A stretch of 8,432 nucleotides of DNA from CAYGZM01 sp964354365 (GCA_964354365.1 CAYGZM010000159.1:1-8432); one strand, 5' to 3'. Counted from the stretch's first letter, positions 1-6,108 are shown. Translations and numbers: made by a program. The notes: generated by a model not told the origin, from the sequence alone.

Positions 1-163
1 TCGCCATCAACTCCTGCCAGTCTGCAACTGAACTAATCTGATAGGGATTGTTAGGCTCACCGGAGCCACCACCGTACTTGGCCTGGGCCGACAGACACCA
101 CCCGCAGACAGCAATTAGTACAGCGATCTTCCCCCACACCCTTGAACTCCCCATCCGACTCAT
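1..163 (-). CDS. Partial exported GLUG-like protein, N-terminus only
   Basis: An open frame reads leftward from an ATG (complement of 161-163) off the window edge, giving 54 codons plus one base. The protein begins MSRMGSSRVWGKIAVLIAVC, a basic start followed by a hydrophobic core. A likely signal peptidase I site lies after LSAQA, at about residue 28. The mature part begins KYGGGSGEPNNPYQISSVAD and continues with WQELMA. This 'GGSG-x-P-x-x-PYQI-x-x-x-x-DW-x-x-L' entry is typical of secreted planctomycete proteins that carry GLUG repeats, but no GLUG repeat lies inside the window, so the family call rests on the entry motif alone. A GGAGG ribosome binding site sits 8 nt before the chosen start. 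A second in-frame ATG at codon 4 is less well placed. Function is unknown; a surface or extracellular role is inferred from the signal peptide. Confidence 0.72.
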   Translation of the reverse strand, partial: MSRMGSSRVWGKIAVLIAVCGWCLSAQAKYGGGSGEPNNPYQISSVADWQELMA

Positions 164-260
164 CTTTTTGTCCTCCAACCGTCAACTGCCCATAAGAGCC
201 GCGCTCGGACGGTCAATGTATGCACCCGCAATCCGGCTGTGTTTTCCACAAACCGGTAGC

Positions 261-289
261 ATTATACCATATCCCCCGGTGTTTGTACA
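261..289 (-). promoter_or_regulatory. Sigma70-type extended -10 promoter for the leftward GLUG-like gene
   Basis: On the minus strand a perfect TATAAT (complement of 261-266) is preceded by TGG, giving an extended -10 (TGn-TATAAT). Seventeen bases upstream is TGTACA (284-289), which matches 4 of 6 bases of TTGACA. Transcription would start near 254, leaving a leader of about 90 nt before the ATG at 163. This is the best-scoring promoter by eye in the window. Confidence 0.6.
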
Positions 290-368
290 GCGCTTTTATC
301 CGCTTTTCTGGCTTATTCTCACGCCGGCCAAGCCCCTGCTCGGAGGCAGCAACGACAGGCGGCGGCAT

Positions 369-404
369 AAATTCGTCTGCGGAGCTAAGCATATATGCCC
401 TTAA
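369..404 (+). pseudogene. Duplicated 3' end of the LuxR-type HTH gene (remnant)
   Basis: The last 11 codons before a TAA stop at 402-404 read FVCGAKHICP plus stop. They correspond residue for residue to FVCEAKQISP plus stop, the end of the LuxR-type gene at 1164-1196. The stop falls at the same place and the two copies are 792 bp apart. The HTH body is not recognisable upstream of this tail, so this is a tail fragment carried by a larger duplication (372-592 against 1164-1384) and not a working gene. A faint resemblance upstream (a cctgctc...gg stretch at about 335-350 against 1134-1147) is too weak to claim. Confidence 0.5.
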
Positions 405-592
405 CAAGCCAAACCTTGTCCTCCCCGCCAAAGGGCCTCACCCTTCCCCTCGCCTATCCCTTACCCATATCGAGCAATTAGAGGCGATGTCTTGTTAAAT
501 AGACATAGCTGTTTCCACCGCAGCCGACTGTCTCTCTCGCGGCTTTAGCGATTGAAGGCGATGTCTTGTTAAATAGACATCGGTTTTTCTGT
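372..592 (+). repeat. Segmental direct duplication, block A (partner 1164-1384)
   Basis: This block aligns to 1164-1384 at a constant offset of 792 bp with no net insertion or deletion. The offset is the same at the LuxR tail (372/1164), at dyad copies 1 and 4 (487/1279) and at copies 2 and 5 (561/1353). The clearest shared stretch runs from cagccgactgtctctctcgc through the following gcgattgaaggc, at about 520-558 and 1312-1350. Both dyads in this block have loop TGTTAAAT, while every other copy has TGATAAAT, so one block has diverged since duplication or the loop was homogenised within block A. Confidence 0.8.
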
Positions 593-950
593 CGGCGCGG
601 TCTTTCACGAGGGGGCTGTGGGGGGATGGCGGTGAGAGGCGGCGGGTGTATAAACTGCGGGTGCCAAGCTCCAGACCGTTCCATTGCAGCGCTCCAGGAC
701 TCATCCTCCCCGCCCGAGCGCGTCGCACGCTCCTCCGGCTATCCCTCGCTTATCTTGTGCAATCAAAGGCTATGTCTTGATAAATAGACATAGCTTTTTC
801 GTCCTCGACAGAGTACTATGTAGGTACTGAAGGTTAGGAAGCTGGCCTTGCTGGGGAATGTTCTGAAGGTGCAGCAACTTGGGCAGTAGAAACGCGGGTG
901 TGCCCGAAGTGGGGTGTAGCCCGATCTGGCGGTCGTTTGGAGTCGGTCTA

Positions 951-1196
951 ATGGTTGTATCGGAGCATCAGTTCTATATGGTGGCGGAGCACTACAAGCT
1001 CTCGCCGAGACAGAAGCAGATTGTGCGTTATCTGCTCAGCGGCGTGCTGACGGACCGCGAGCTTGCCAGGCGTATGCGCACTGCTGTCGGGACAGTTGAC
1101 AAGCAGTTACTCCGTATCTTCACCAAGATGCACGCCTGCTCAAGGGCGGAAGTCCTGTATAGGTTCGTCTGCGAAGCTAAGCAGATAAGCCCATAG
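951..1196 (+). CDS. Small stand-alone LuxR/GerE-type HTH transcriptional regulator
   Basis: This 81-residue protein consists almost wholly of a LuxR C-terminal-type DNA-binding domain. Residues 17-32 (LSPRQKQIVRYLLSGV) form the first helix region. LTDRELARRM (33-42) and TAVGTVDKQLLRIFTKM (44-60) form the helix-turn-helix, with the family's typical GTV and the closing SRAEVLYRF (64-72). There is no receiver, autoinducer-binding or membrane domain, so it resembles GerE-like single-domain members. ATG 951 is preferred because GGAG (939-942) lies 8 nt upstream and the residues before it do not look like the family; a TTG at 879 would add 24 residues. The gene lies inside the dyad array, between copies 3 and 4. 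A target cannot be named, but LuxR-type proteins bind roughly 20-bp dyads, and nine such dyads surround it. The last 11 codons are duplicated at 369-404. Confidence 0.78.
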   Translation: MVVSEHQFYMVAEHYKLSPRQKQIVRYLLSGVLTDRELARRMRTAVGTVDKQLLRIFTKMHACSRAEVLYRFVCEAKQISP

Positions 1197-1384
1197 CGCG
1201 CCAAGACTTATCCTCTGCACCGAAGAGCCCCACCCTCTCACCCGCCTATCCCTCGCGCAGTTCGTGCAATAAAAGGCGATGTCTTGATAAATAGACATAG
1301 CTATTTCTGCCACAGCCGACTGTCTCTCTCGCGGCTTGAGCGATTGAAGGCGGTGTCTTGATAAATAGACATCGCTTTTTCTGC
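1164..1384 (+). repeat. Segmental direct duplication, block B (partner 372-592)
   Basis: This block contains the last 11 codons of the LuxR-type gene, about 80 bp of following sequence and dyad copies 4 and 5. It matches 372-592 at a fixed 792-bp offset. Its left border falls inside a coding region, so the duplication was not a simple whole-gene event. Its right border lies just after the CTTTTTCTG that follows copy 5, beyond which the two sequences diverge. Confidence 0.8.
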
Positions 1385-1432
1385 CGCACCATCCGCCGAC
1401 TATTGCTCCAGGATATCGGGGAATTCAAGGGT

Positions 1433-1643
1433 ATGTCTTGATAAATAGACACGGCTTCTTCTGGCGGTTCGGTTTTTGACGAGGGGGAAAAAGGCGAAGG
1501 CCGTCAGCGCGAGAAGTCTCGTCCTCCCCGCCCAAGAGTGCCCCACTATCGCCGTGACCATCTCTCGCGCCTTGAGCAATTAGAGGCGGTGTCTTGATAA
1601 ATAGACATAGCCTTTTCTGCGGGCTCGGTTTTTGACGAGGAGG
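1433..1643 (+). repeat. Direct duplication, block C (partner 1698-1908)
   Basis: Dyad copies 6 and 7 and the DNA between them repeat at copies 8 and 9 with a constant 265-bp offset. Shared landmarks are the TTTTTGACGAGGGGG run (1473/1738), the AAAAAGGCGAAGGCCGTCAG stretch and the CGTCCTCCCCGCCCAAGAG stretch near 1519 and 1784. Similarity continues past copy 7 through GCGGRCTCGGTTTTTGACRAGGAGG. The 156-bp spacing of copies 6-7 and 8-9 follows from this event. Confidence 0.8.
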
Positions 1644-1697
1644 CTGTGCAGGGGTGACAAGCGGCGGCGGCTCACGCAGCTTGAGCGATGAAAGGCG

Positions 1698-1908
1698 ATG
1701 TCTTGATAAATAGACACCGTTTTTTCTGCCCGGCCGCTTTTTGACGAGGGGGAAAAAGGCGAAGGCCGTCAGGGCGAGAAGACTCGTCCTCCCCGCCCAA
1801 GAGCATCGCACTCTCCTTGACTATTCTCCGCAGGTCTTGTGCGATGAAAGGCGATGTCTTGATAAATAGACATAGCCTTTTCTGCGGACTCGGTTTTTGA
1901 CAAGGAGG
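1698..1908 (+). repeat. Direct duplication, block D (partner 1433-1643)
   Basis: This is the second copy of the 265-bp-offset duplication and carries dyad copies 8 and 9. It is followed by about 120 bp (1909-2028), in which no gene or clear terminator was seen before the 3' end of the glycosidase gene on the other strand. Copy 9 is the array member closest to that gene, about 155 bp beyond its stop codon. Confidence 0.75.
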
Positions 1909-2028
1909 AAAGAGGCAAAGAGATATGCGAGCGTGATTCTTGGGGGCGGTGCGTGTGGAGAGGCAGGCCCCTGATTGACGATGAGTCCAGGGACGGGCGA
2001 CCAGACTCTGTGTCCGGGCGGGGCGGAT

Positions 2029-4467
2029 CTATTCGATTACGACTTCCTGCACGCCGGCGGACCAGTCTTTTTGGAGGGCGATTTCAATTTTGAGGACGCT
2101 GGTTTTTAGCGGCTTGAATTCGGTCTTGTTGAATTTATCCTTTTCTGTGCCGTAAGGGGTGTTGCTGCTTACCGGCTGGAAGTCGCCCTTGGGGTCACGG
2201 TATAGGACGTTCCAGGATTGGGGGATTTTGCACTCGCCTCGGCCGGTATCGTCGAACCAATAGACCTTGACGCCGGAGATTTCGTGCTCCTTGTCCCATT
2301 CGAAGAGGAGCCATTCGGTTGTGCCTTTGTGGGGCCAGAAGTCCAATTGCAGGGCGGATGAGTCGGATGAGCTTTGCGGTACGGCCTGATCCTTTATGGC
2401 GTCGAGCGAGGCGTGGACGAAGGAGGCGGTGGTCTTGCTTATGTATGTGAGGGTATCGGCGGGTGCGGGCTTGGAGGCCTGCGGTATTCGTGCGGGCCAG
2501 ACGGTCATCTGGCCGGGGTCGCGGTGCGCCCAGGCGTAGTAGGGAATGGCGGTGAATGGCTTTTTGCCTGCGGGGACGATTTCGCCGTCGATGGTGCGTT
2601 TGGTCAGGCCGGCCTGGCCGGTAATTACGACTACGCCGTTGAGCAGGTCGGGCCGAAATTCGGCTTGCAGCTTCGCGTCGTCCGGGACCATAAGGTTAAG
2701 GACCTTGCCATCGTTGTCGGGTGCCTCGAGGCAGAAGACGATAGGCCCGCGCTGCAGGGCGACTCTGCCGCGGTTGGTTTCGATATTCTCATTGGCGATG
2801 ATTCGGCGGATCGGCATCGGCAGGTTGAGCTCAATGCTGTCGCCCTTGTTCCATTTTCGCTCGATTCGCGCGAAGCCTCTTTGCAGATCCAGCGGCAGGG
2901 ATTCGCCGTTCACCTTTATGGCAGGCTGCTCGGCGCCGGTGCTTTGAAACTTGTAGAGGTCGCTGGGGACAGGCTCGTTGCGCGCCCAGCCGGGGATGCG
3001 GACGTAAATGGCGAATTTTTCGCTTTTCTCCGGCTGGACGGTGATGCTGACCGCACCTTCCCACGGATATTTTGTTCGCTGGCTCAGGGTGACTTTGTTG
3101 CTCGGCGTGCGGATTGTGGTGCTGCCGCTGATGAAGAGGTTGACATAGAGGTTGTTATCCTTGTGGGCGTAGGCATAGCCGGGGACCGAAGGGATGAAGC
3201 GGGCGACGTTGGAGGGGCAGCATGCACAGCCGAACCACGGGCTTCGGGAATGCTGGCCGATGGATTCAAGCACGTTCGGATAGAAGAACGTATCGCCCTT
3301 CATCGAGATTCCGGCCAGTGCTGCGTTGTACAGGACGCGTTCGAGGACATCGATGTACTTGGCGTCGTCGTGCATCAGGAACATTCGATGGTTCCAGAAT
3401 ATGTTGGCGATGGATGCGCAGGTCTCGCAGTATGCGGTCATATTTGGCAGCTCGTAAGGTCCGCCGAAACCTTCGTGTCCGCCGGCCGCCCCGATGCCGC
3501 CGGTGATGTAGAGCTTTGTGCCGACGACGTCTTTCCATATCGCGTCGATGGCCTTGATATATTCCATATTGCCTGTCAGTGCGGCGACATCGGCCATACC
3601 CGTATAGAGGTAGGCGGCGCGGACGGAATGGCCGACGGCCTCGGTCTGCTCGGTGACGGGGATATGGTCTTGGCTGTATGTGCCGTAGAGTCCGCCTTTG
3701 CCGTCGGGCCCGCGGTTGCCCTTGCGGCCTCGCTGGTCGAGGAAGAACTTGGCCTGGCTGAGGTACTTCTCGTCGCCGGTGGCGCGGTACAGTTTGCAAA
3801 GGCCGATCTCGATTTCCTGATGTCCGGGCGGGTCGGTCCGCTTGCCGGGGCCGAAGGTATTGCAAATCAGGTCGGCGCTCTTGGTGGCGATATTCAAAAA
3901 GGATTTGTCGCCGGTGACCTGGTAGTGTGCGACGGTGCCTTCGTACATGTGGCCGGCGCAGTACATCTCGTGCATCGCGCCGATGTTGGTCCATCGCTTT
4001 TCGGGCTGCCTTTGCGGTATGGAGTAGAAGGTGTATAGGTATCCATCTTCCCACTGTGCGGCGGCCATTACCTTGATCAGGTTATCGAGGTGCTGCCGCA
4101 TCTTCGCATCGGGATTGATCTGGAGCGAATAGGCGGCGCCTTCCATAATTTTATAGACGTCGGAGTCGTCGAAGTAAATGCCTTCGTGCTTGCCCTCTTT
4201 GAGTCCGCCGGCCTTTTCGAAGTTTCTGATTCGCCCGGTCTGCTCACATTGCTCAAAGGCATACGGGATAGTAACCTTTCGGCTGGTCTCGAGCCTGGGT
4301 GTCCAGAAATCGTCGCTGACCTGCACCTCGCTGAAAGGCACCGGCTTGACGTTGTAATCGCGTTTCAAGTCCGCCCTTTTTTCCTGGGCGGGGCACAACA
4401 CCGCGCACAGGCAGAACGCTACGAGGGCTGTTGAGACGACCGAGAGTATTCGCTTTTGATTTGCCAT
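2029..4467 (-). CDS. Exported GH127/DUF1680 beta-L-arabinofuranosidase-like glycosidase
   Basis: This 812-residue enzyme starts at MANQKRILSV, with a hydrophobic signal peptide to about residue 27 (CPA before QEK). Residues about 40-660 are the DUF1680 fold: an (alpha/alpha)6-barrel region, then beta domains. The active-site pattern known from the family's characterised bifidobacterial enzyme is intact. E332 (GGHEGF) is placed as the acid/base glutamate, and E348 and C350 (YCETCAS) are zinc ligands. C416 and C417 (FGCACCPSN) supply the nucleophile cysteine and the last ligand. E332 and E348 are 16 apart, as in that enzyme. Residues about 695-812 look like a discoidin/F5-8-type C-terminal domain (LLFEWDKEHEISGVKVYWFD), possibly glycan-binding. 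Expected activity is release of beta-L-arabinofuranose from glycans; related GH146 or other DUF1680 specificities are possible. The open frame extends 130 codons upstream to 4857, but that overlaps the DUF1080 gene and contains no signal peptide. GGTGG lies just before the chosen ATG. Confidence 0.9.
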   Translation of the reverse strand: MANQKRILSVVSTALVAFCLCAVLCPAQEKRADLKRDYNVKPVPFSEVQVSDDFWTPRLETSRKVTIPYAFEQCEQTGRIRNFEKAGGLKEGKHEGIYFDDSDVYKIMEGAAYSLQINPDAKMRQHLDNLIKVMAAAQWEDGYLYTFYSIPQRQPEKRWTNIGAMHEMYCAGHMYEGTVAHYQVTGDKSFLNIATKSADLICNTFGPGKRTDPPGHQEIEIGLCKLYRATGDEKYLSQAKFFLDQRGRKGNRGPDGKGGLYGTYSQDHIPVTEQTEAVGHSVRAAYLYTGMADVAALTGNMEYIKAIDAIWKDVVGTKLYITGGIGAAGGHEGFGGPYELPNMTAYCETCASIANIFWNHRMFLMHDDAKYIDVLERVLYNAALAGISMKGDTFFYPNVLESIGQHSRSPWFGCACCPSNVARFIPSVPGYAYAHKDNNLYVNLFISGSTTIRTPSNKVTLSQRTKYPWEGAVSITVQPEKSEKFAIYVRIPGWARNEPVPSDLYKFQSTGAEQPAIKVNGESLPLDLQRGFARIERKWNKGDSIELNLPMPIRRIIANENIETNRGRVALQRGPIVFCLEAPDNDGKVLNLMVPDDAKLQAEFRPDLLNGVVVITGQAGLTKRTIDGEIVPAGKKPFTAIPYYAWAHRDPGQMTVWPARIPQASKPAPADTLTYISKTTASFVHASLDAIKDQAVPQSSSDSSALQLDFWPHKGTTEWLLFEWDKEHEISGVKVYWFDDTGRGECKIPQSWNVLYRDPKGDFQPVSSNTPYGTEKDKFNKTEFKPLKTSVLKIEIALQKDWSAGVQEVVIE

Positions 4468-4589
4468 TTGGAATCCACCGTTCACTAAATGCCATTTTTG
4501 TTTAGATCGTGAGTTGAATAATACCCGCTGATGGGCTTTCCTGCAAGCGGACATTGGCGCAGCCTGTGTGCCGGGATTCCAAGACGGCA

Positions 4590-4642
4590 GGCCAAAAACG
4601 CTCGGAGGCGTGGTTTGTTCCACGCCCAGACCGTTTTTGGCC
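4590..4642 (-). other. Nested inverted repeat between the DUF1080 and GH127 genes
   Basis: There are perfect 11-bp outer arms, GGCCAAAAACG (4590-4600) and CGTTTTTGGCC (4632-4642). They enclose perfect 7-bp inner arms, GGCGTGG (4607-4613) and CCACGCC (4620-4626), with a 6-nt loop. The internal loops are 6 and 5 nt. In the leftward mRNA this would fold into a long two-part hairpin about 120 nt after the DUF1080 stop and about 120 nt before the GH127 start. No T-run follows it, so it is a poor intrinsic terminator. It may be an mRNA-stabilising or processing element, or one copy of a dispersed palindromic repeat. The rest of the 293-bp gap (4468-4760) shows no gene. Confidence 0.7.
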
Positions 4643-4760
4643 GGACAACGCAGGCATCGGGCTTTGCAGCCAGCCGGAATAGACTGGGTTATTGGGATAG
4701 GCTCTAAGAGCAGCCTCGCGCCGAGAGAGGGCCTGTGGACGTCCAGCCGGCGGAGTATCG

Positions 4761-5747
4761 CTATTTGCCTTTGACCAGCCAGATATTGCGGTACTGAATC
4801 GGGTGGCCGTGGTCCTGCAGGTGGATCGGACCGGTAGCCTCGGTCTTTCCCTTCCATTTATCGCCGGAGTACGGAATCTCAACGTTGTCGTGCACTTTGA
4901 CGCCGTTGTGATAGACGGTGATTCGAGCGTTCTCTTTGACGCTGCCGTCGGCGTTGAGGCGAGGCGCCCGGAATTCGATATCGTAAGTCTGCCAAGTCTC
5001 CGGCGGCAGGCAGGCATTGACCCTGGTCCGCGCCCGGTTGTAAAGACCCGCGCAGTCGCCGGAAGTATGCACCAGCCCGAATGAATCCAGCACCTGCACC
5101 TCGAACTCGCCCGCAAAGTACACTCCGCTGTTGGCACGGCCCTGTCCGCGGTTGTTCGGCTCCAGCGGCAGGTTGAACTCCAGGTGAAATTGCCCGATAT
5201 CCCCGAACTGCTCTTTCGTGCTGTTGCCCCCGTTGTTCACCTGCATCGCGCCGCTGGCGAGCGCCTTCCATTGAGCATTCGTCCACGCGCTCATATCCGG
5301 CTCGGCGCCCTCCTTGAAAGGCAGCAGGACAACGGCGCCGGCGGGCGGCTTGAGGCCTTCCTTCGGCGACTTGCGCACGAATTTGTCCAGCTCGAAGTGC
5401 TGGCCGTACTCGCTCCTGACCGATAGATGCCCCTTCTCAATCTGCCCGTTCCAGTGATACCCACCCGCCCTCTCGCCGATATAGACGGTCGAACCATCGC
5501 GAACGCCGTGAAGCTCGATATCGGCCCCGTCCTGGTTCTCCTCGTTCGGCGTCGCCTTTATTGCGATGCGATAATAGACGTCGTCGCCCTCAGCCACCAC
5601 CCTGGCGGACGCCTGCATAGTTGTCATGGCGTCGGGATAATACGTCCCCTTGTATTCGCCCATATAGGCGTCCGCCCAAACCAGCGACGTTCCTGTTAGA
5701 AATGCAGCCACAACAACAAGCCATTTGAAGTGTCCCGATGCTTTCAT
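4761..5747 (-). CDS. Exported DUF1080 (3-keto-disaccharide hydrolase-like) protein
   Basis: This is a 328-residue protein. Residues 1-26 are a signal peptide (basic start, VVVAAFLTG core, VWA-DA cleavage). Residues about 27-130 form an N-terminal region of unclear family that reads like a small beta-rich domain (YRIAIKATP, IELHGVRDG, YIGERAGGYHW). Residues about 137-326 match the DUF1080 concanavalin-like fold: FHLEFNLPLEPN (187-198), NSGVYFAGEFEVQVLDSFG (206-224), WQTYDIEFRAPR (252-263), ARITVYHNGVKVHDNVEI (274-291), TGPIHLQDHGHPIQYRNIW (305-323). The family is common in planctomycete and Bacteroidota glycan clusters; some members hydrolyse 3-keto-glucosides and many are uncharacterised. An AGGAG site (5757-5761) sits 9 nt before the ATG. 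It is the first gene of a likely two-gene unit with the GH127 enzyme downstream, which suggests a shared role in polysaccharide breakdown. The exact substrate cannot be read from the sequence. Confidence 0.88.
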   Translation of the reverse strand: MKASGHFKWLVVVAAFLTGTSLVWADAYMGEYKGTYYPDAMTTMQASARVVAEGDDVYYRIAIKATPNEENQDGADIELHGVRDGSTVYIGERAGGYHWNGQIEKGHLSVRSEYGQHFELDKFVRKSPKEGLKPPAGAVVLLPFKEGAEPDMSAWTNAQWKALASGAMQVNNGGNSTKEQFGDIGQFHLEFNLPLEPNNRGQGRANSGVYFAGEFEVQVLDSFGLVHTSGDCAGLYNRARTRVNACLPPETWQTYDIEFRAPRLNADGSVKENARITVYHNGVKVHDNVEIPYSGDKWKGKTEATGPIHLQDHGHPIQYRNIWLVKGK

Positions 5748-5796
5748 TGCTATTACTCCTTACAAGGTATCCTGTTAATTCTTCACGCACCGCCCG

Positions 5797-5824
5797 ATAC
5801 TATCAATTCAACCGCCATCGTCAA
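5797..5824 (-). promoter_or_regulatory. Candidate sigma70-type promoter for the DUF1080-GH127 unit
   Basis: On the minus strand, TTGACG (complement of 5819-5824) and TAGTAT (complement of 5797-5802) are separated by 16 bp. The -35 matches 5 of 6 consensus bases and the -10 matches 4 of 6. Transcription would begin near 5790, leaving a leader of about 43 nt before the ATG at 5747. No comparable promoter was seen in the 293-bp gap before the GH127 gene, consistent with co-transcription. Confidence 0.45.
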
Positions 5825-5874
5825 GCCCGTTCTTCCCGCCGCTACACGCGCTGCCGGAGCATCCAGCGAACTTG

Positions 5875-5955
5875 GAGTTTAGCGCTTTACAGCCACCGGC
5901 ATATTCCTCAGCGACGTTACGCCACAACATGCCGGAGGCCCAAAGCGGTAAACTC
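5875..5955. repeat. 81-bp imperfect inverted repeat in the divergent intergenic region
   Basis: The outer arms are GAGTTTAGCGCTTT (5875-5888) and AAAGCGGTAAACTC (5942-5955), complementary at 13 of 14 positions. The inner arms CCGGCAT (5896-5902) and ATGCCGG (5929-5935) are perfect. The internal loops are 7 and 6 nt and the terminal loop is 26 nt. It lies upstream of the leftward promoter and well upstream of the rightward one. There is no coding content and no T-run on either side. It could be a decayed miniature element, a palindromic genomic repeat or a regulator-binding region. Confidence 0.65.
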
Positions 5956-5984
5956 ATCGGAGAGTTTCCGAGGAGCAAAATCAT

Positions 5985-6017
5985 CATAACTACCGTAACC
6001 TCAACAAGTTAGTTATG
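5985..6017. repeat. Perfect 8-bp inverted repeat
   Basis: CATAACTA (5985-5992) and TAGTTATG (6010-6017) are exact complements separated by 17 nt. The element lies between the larger inverted repeat and the AT-rich region carrying the rightward promoter. It may be an operator-like dyad or chance; no function is assigned. Confidence 0.4.
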
Positions 6018-6108
6018 TCGGGTGTAAAAAACGTGCAGAAAAAACAAGAAGTTGAAGGATTGTAGTACTGATTCACACAGATTCCGTTTAGCCACAATAA
6101 GAATTTTC

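Larger units (their letters stand above)
471..1885 (+). repeat. Array of nine direct copies of a dyad-containing repeat unit
   Basis: Nine copies of a 20-bp dyad of form RTGTCT-N8-AGACAY occur at 487-506, 561-580, 772-791, 1279-1298, 1353-1372, 1433-1452, 1589-1608, 1698-1717 and 1854-1873. The loop is TGATAAAT, or TGTTAAAT in the first two, so orientation can be read: all nine point the same way. Conservation extends to about 50 bp, with CTTGWGCRATNAAAGGC before the dyad and AGCTTTTTCTGC after it. In most copies the AAAGGC and GCYTTT flanks extend the stem to 12-13 pairs with a mismatch or wobble. A looser second motif, TTTTTGACGAGGRGG, follows copies 6, 7, 8 and 9 and, in weaker form, copy 2; a third, CTCCCCGCCCAAGAG, precedes several. 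Start-to-start spacings are 74, 211, 507, 74, 80, 156, 109 and 156 bp. The spacing is irregular and the intervening DNA is itself partly repeated. No family name is recognised. Confidence 0.9.

Noticed and set aside
48..404. 118-codon plus-strand frame at the left end
   Set aside because: It runs antisense to the well-supported exported protein and its promoter; only its last 11 codons are of interest, as a copy of the LuxR gene tail.
879..950. TTG start for the LuxR-type protein
   Set aside because: The extra 24 residues have no family likeness and the ATG at 951 has GGAG at suitable spacing.
1425..1811. 128-codon minus-strand frame through the repeat region (with smaller relatives at 478-728 and 1246-1452)
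   Set aside because: The protein is only the translated dyad repeat (LFIKT, VYLSRHRL recurring), with no domain and no good start; it follows the repeats and not a coding pattern.
471..1885. CRISPR array made of the repeated ATGTCT...AGACAT element
   Set aside because: Spacings run from 74 to 507 bp, intervening sequences are partly repeats of each other, repeat edges are gradual, and no cas gene is present.
471..1885. Integron cassette array with attC sites
   Set aside because: No RYYYAAC/GTTRRRY core pairs, no integrase, and most intervals hold no gene.
1909..2028. Intrinsic terminator for the GH127 transcript just beyond its stop
   Set aside because: No GC-rich hairpin followed by a T-run was found on the minus strand in this interval; dyad copy 9 lies further on and has only a short T stretch in that direction.
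2374..4038. 554-codon plus-strand frame
   Set aside because: It is antisense to the GH127 gene in GC-rich DNA; the sequence is low in recognisable motifs (VGDGDADR-like runs) while the minus-strand frame has an intact active site.
4392..4407. Lipoprotein signal (lipobox) in the GH127 protein near AVLC
   Set aside because: The residue before the cysteine is Leu and the -3 position is Ala, which does not fit the usual lipobox; a signal peptidase I site after CPA fits better.
4468..4857. 130-codon N-terminal extension of the GH127 frame
   Set aside because: It would overlap the DUF1080 gene, cross the nested inverted repeat and bury the signal peptide; the ATG at 4467 has a binding site and a normal export signal.
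4502..5137. 211-codon minus-strand frame
   Set aside because: It overlaps the DUF1080 coding region out of frame and continues into the intercistronic gap; no family motif.
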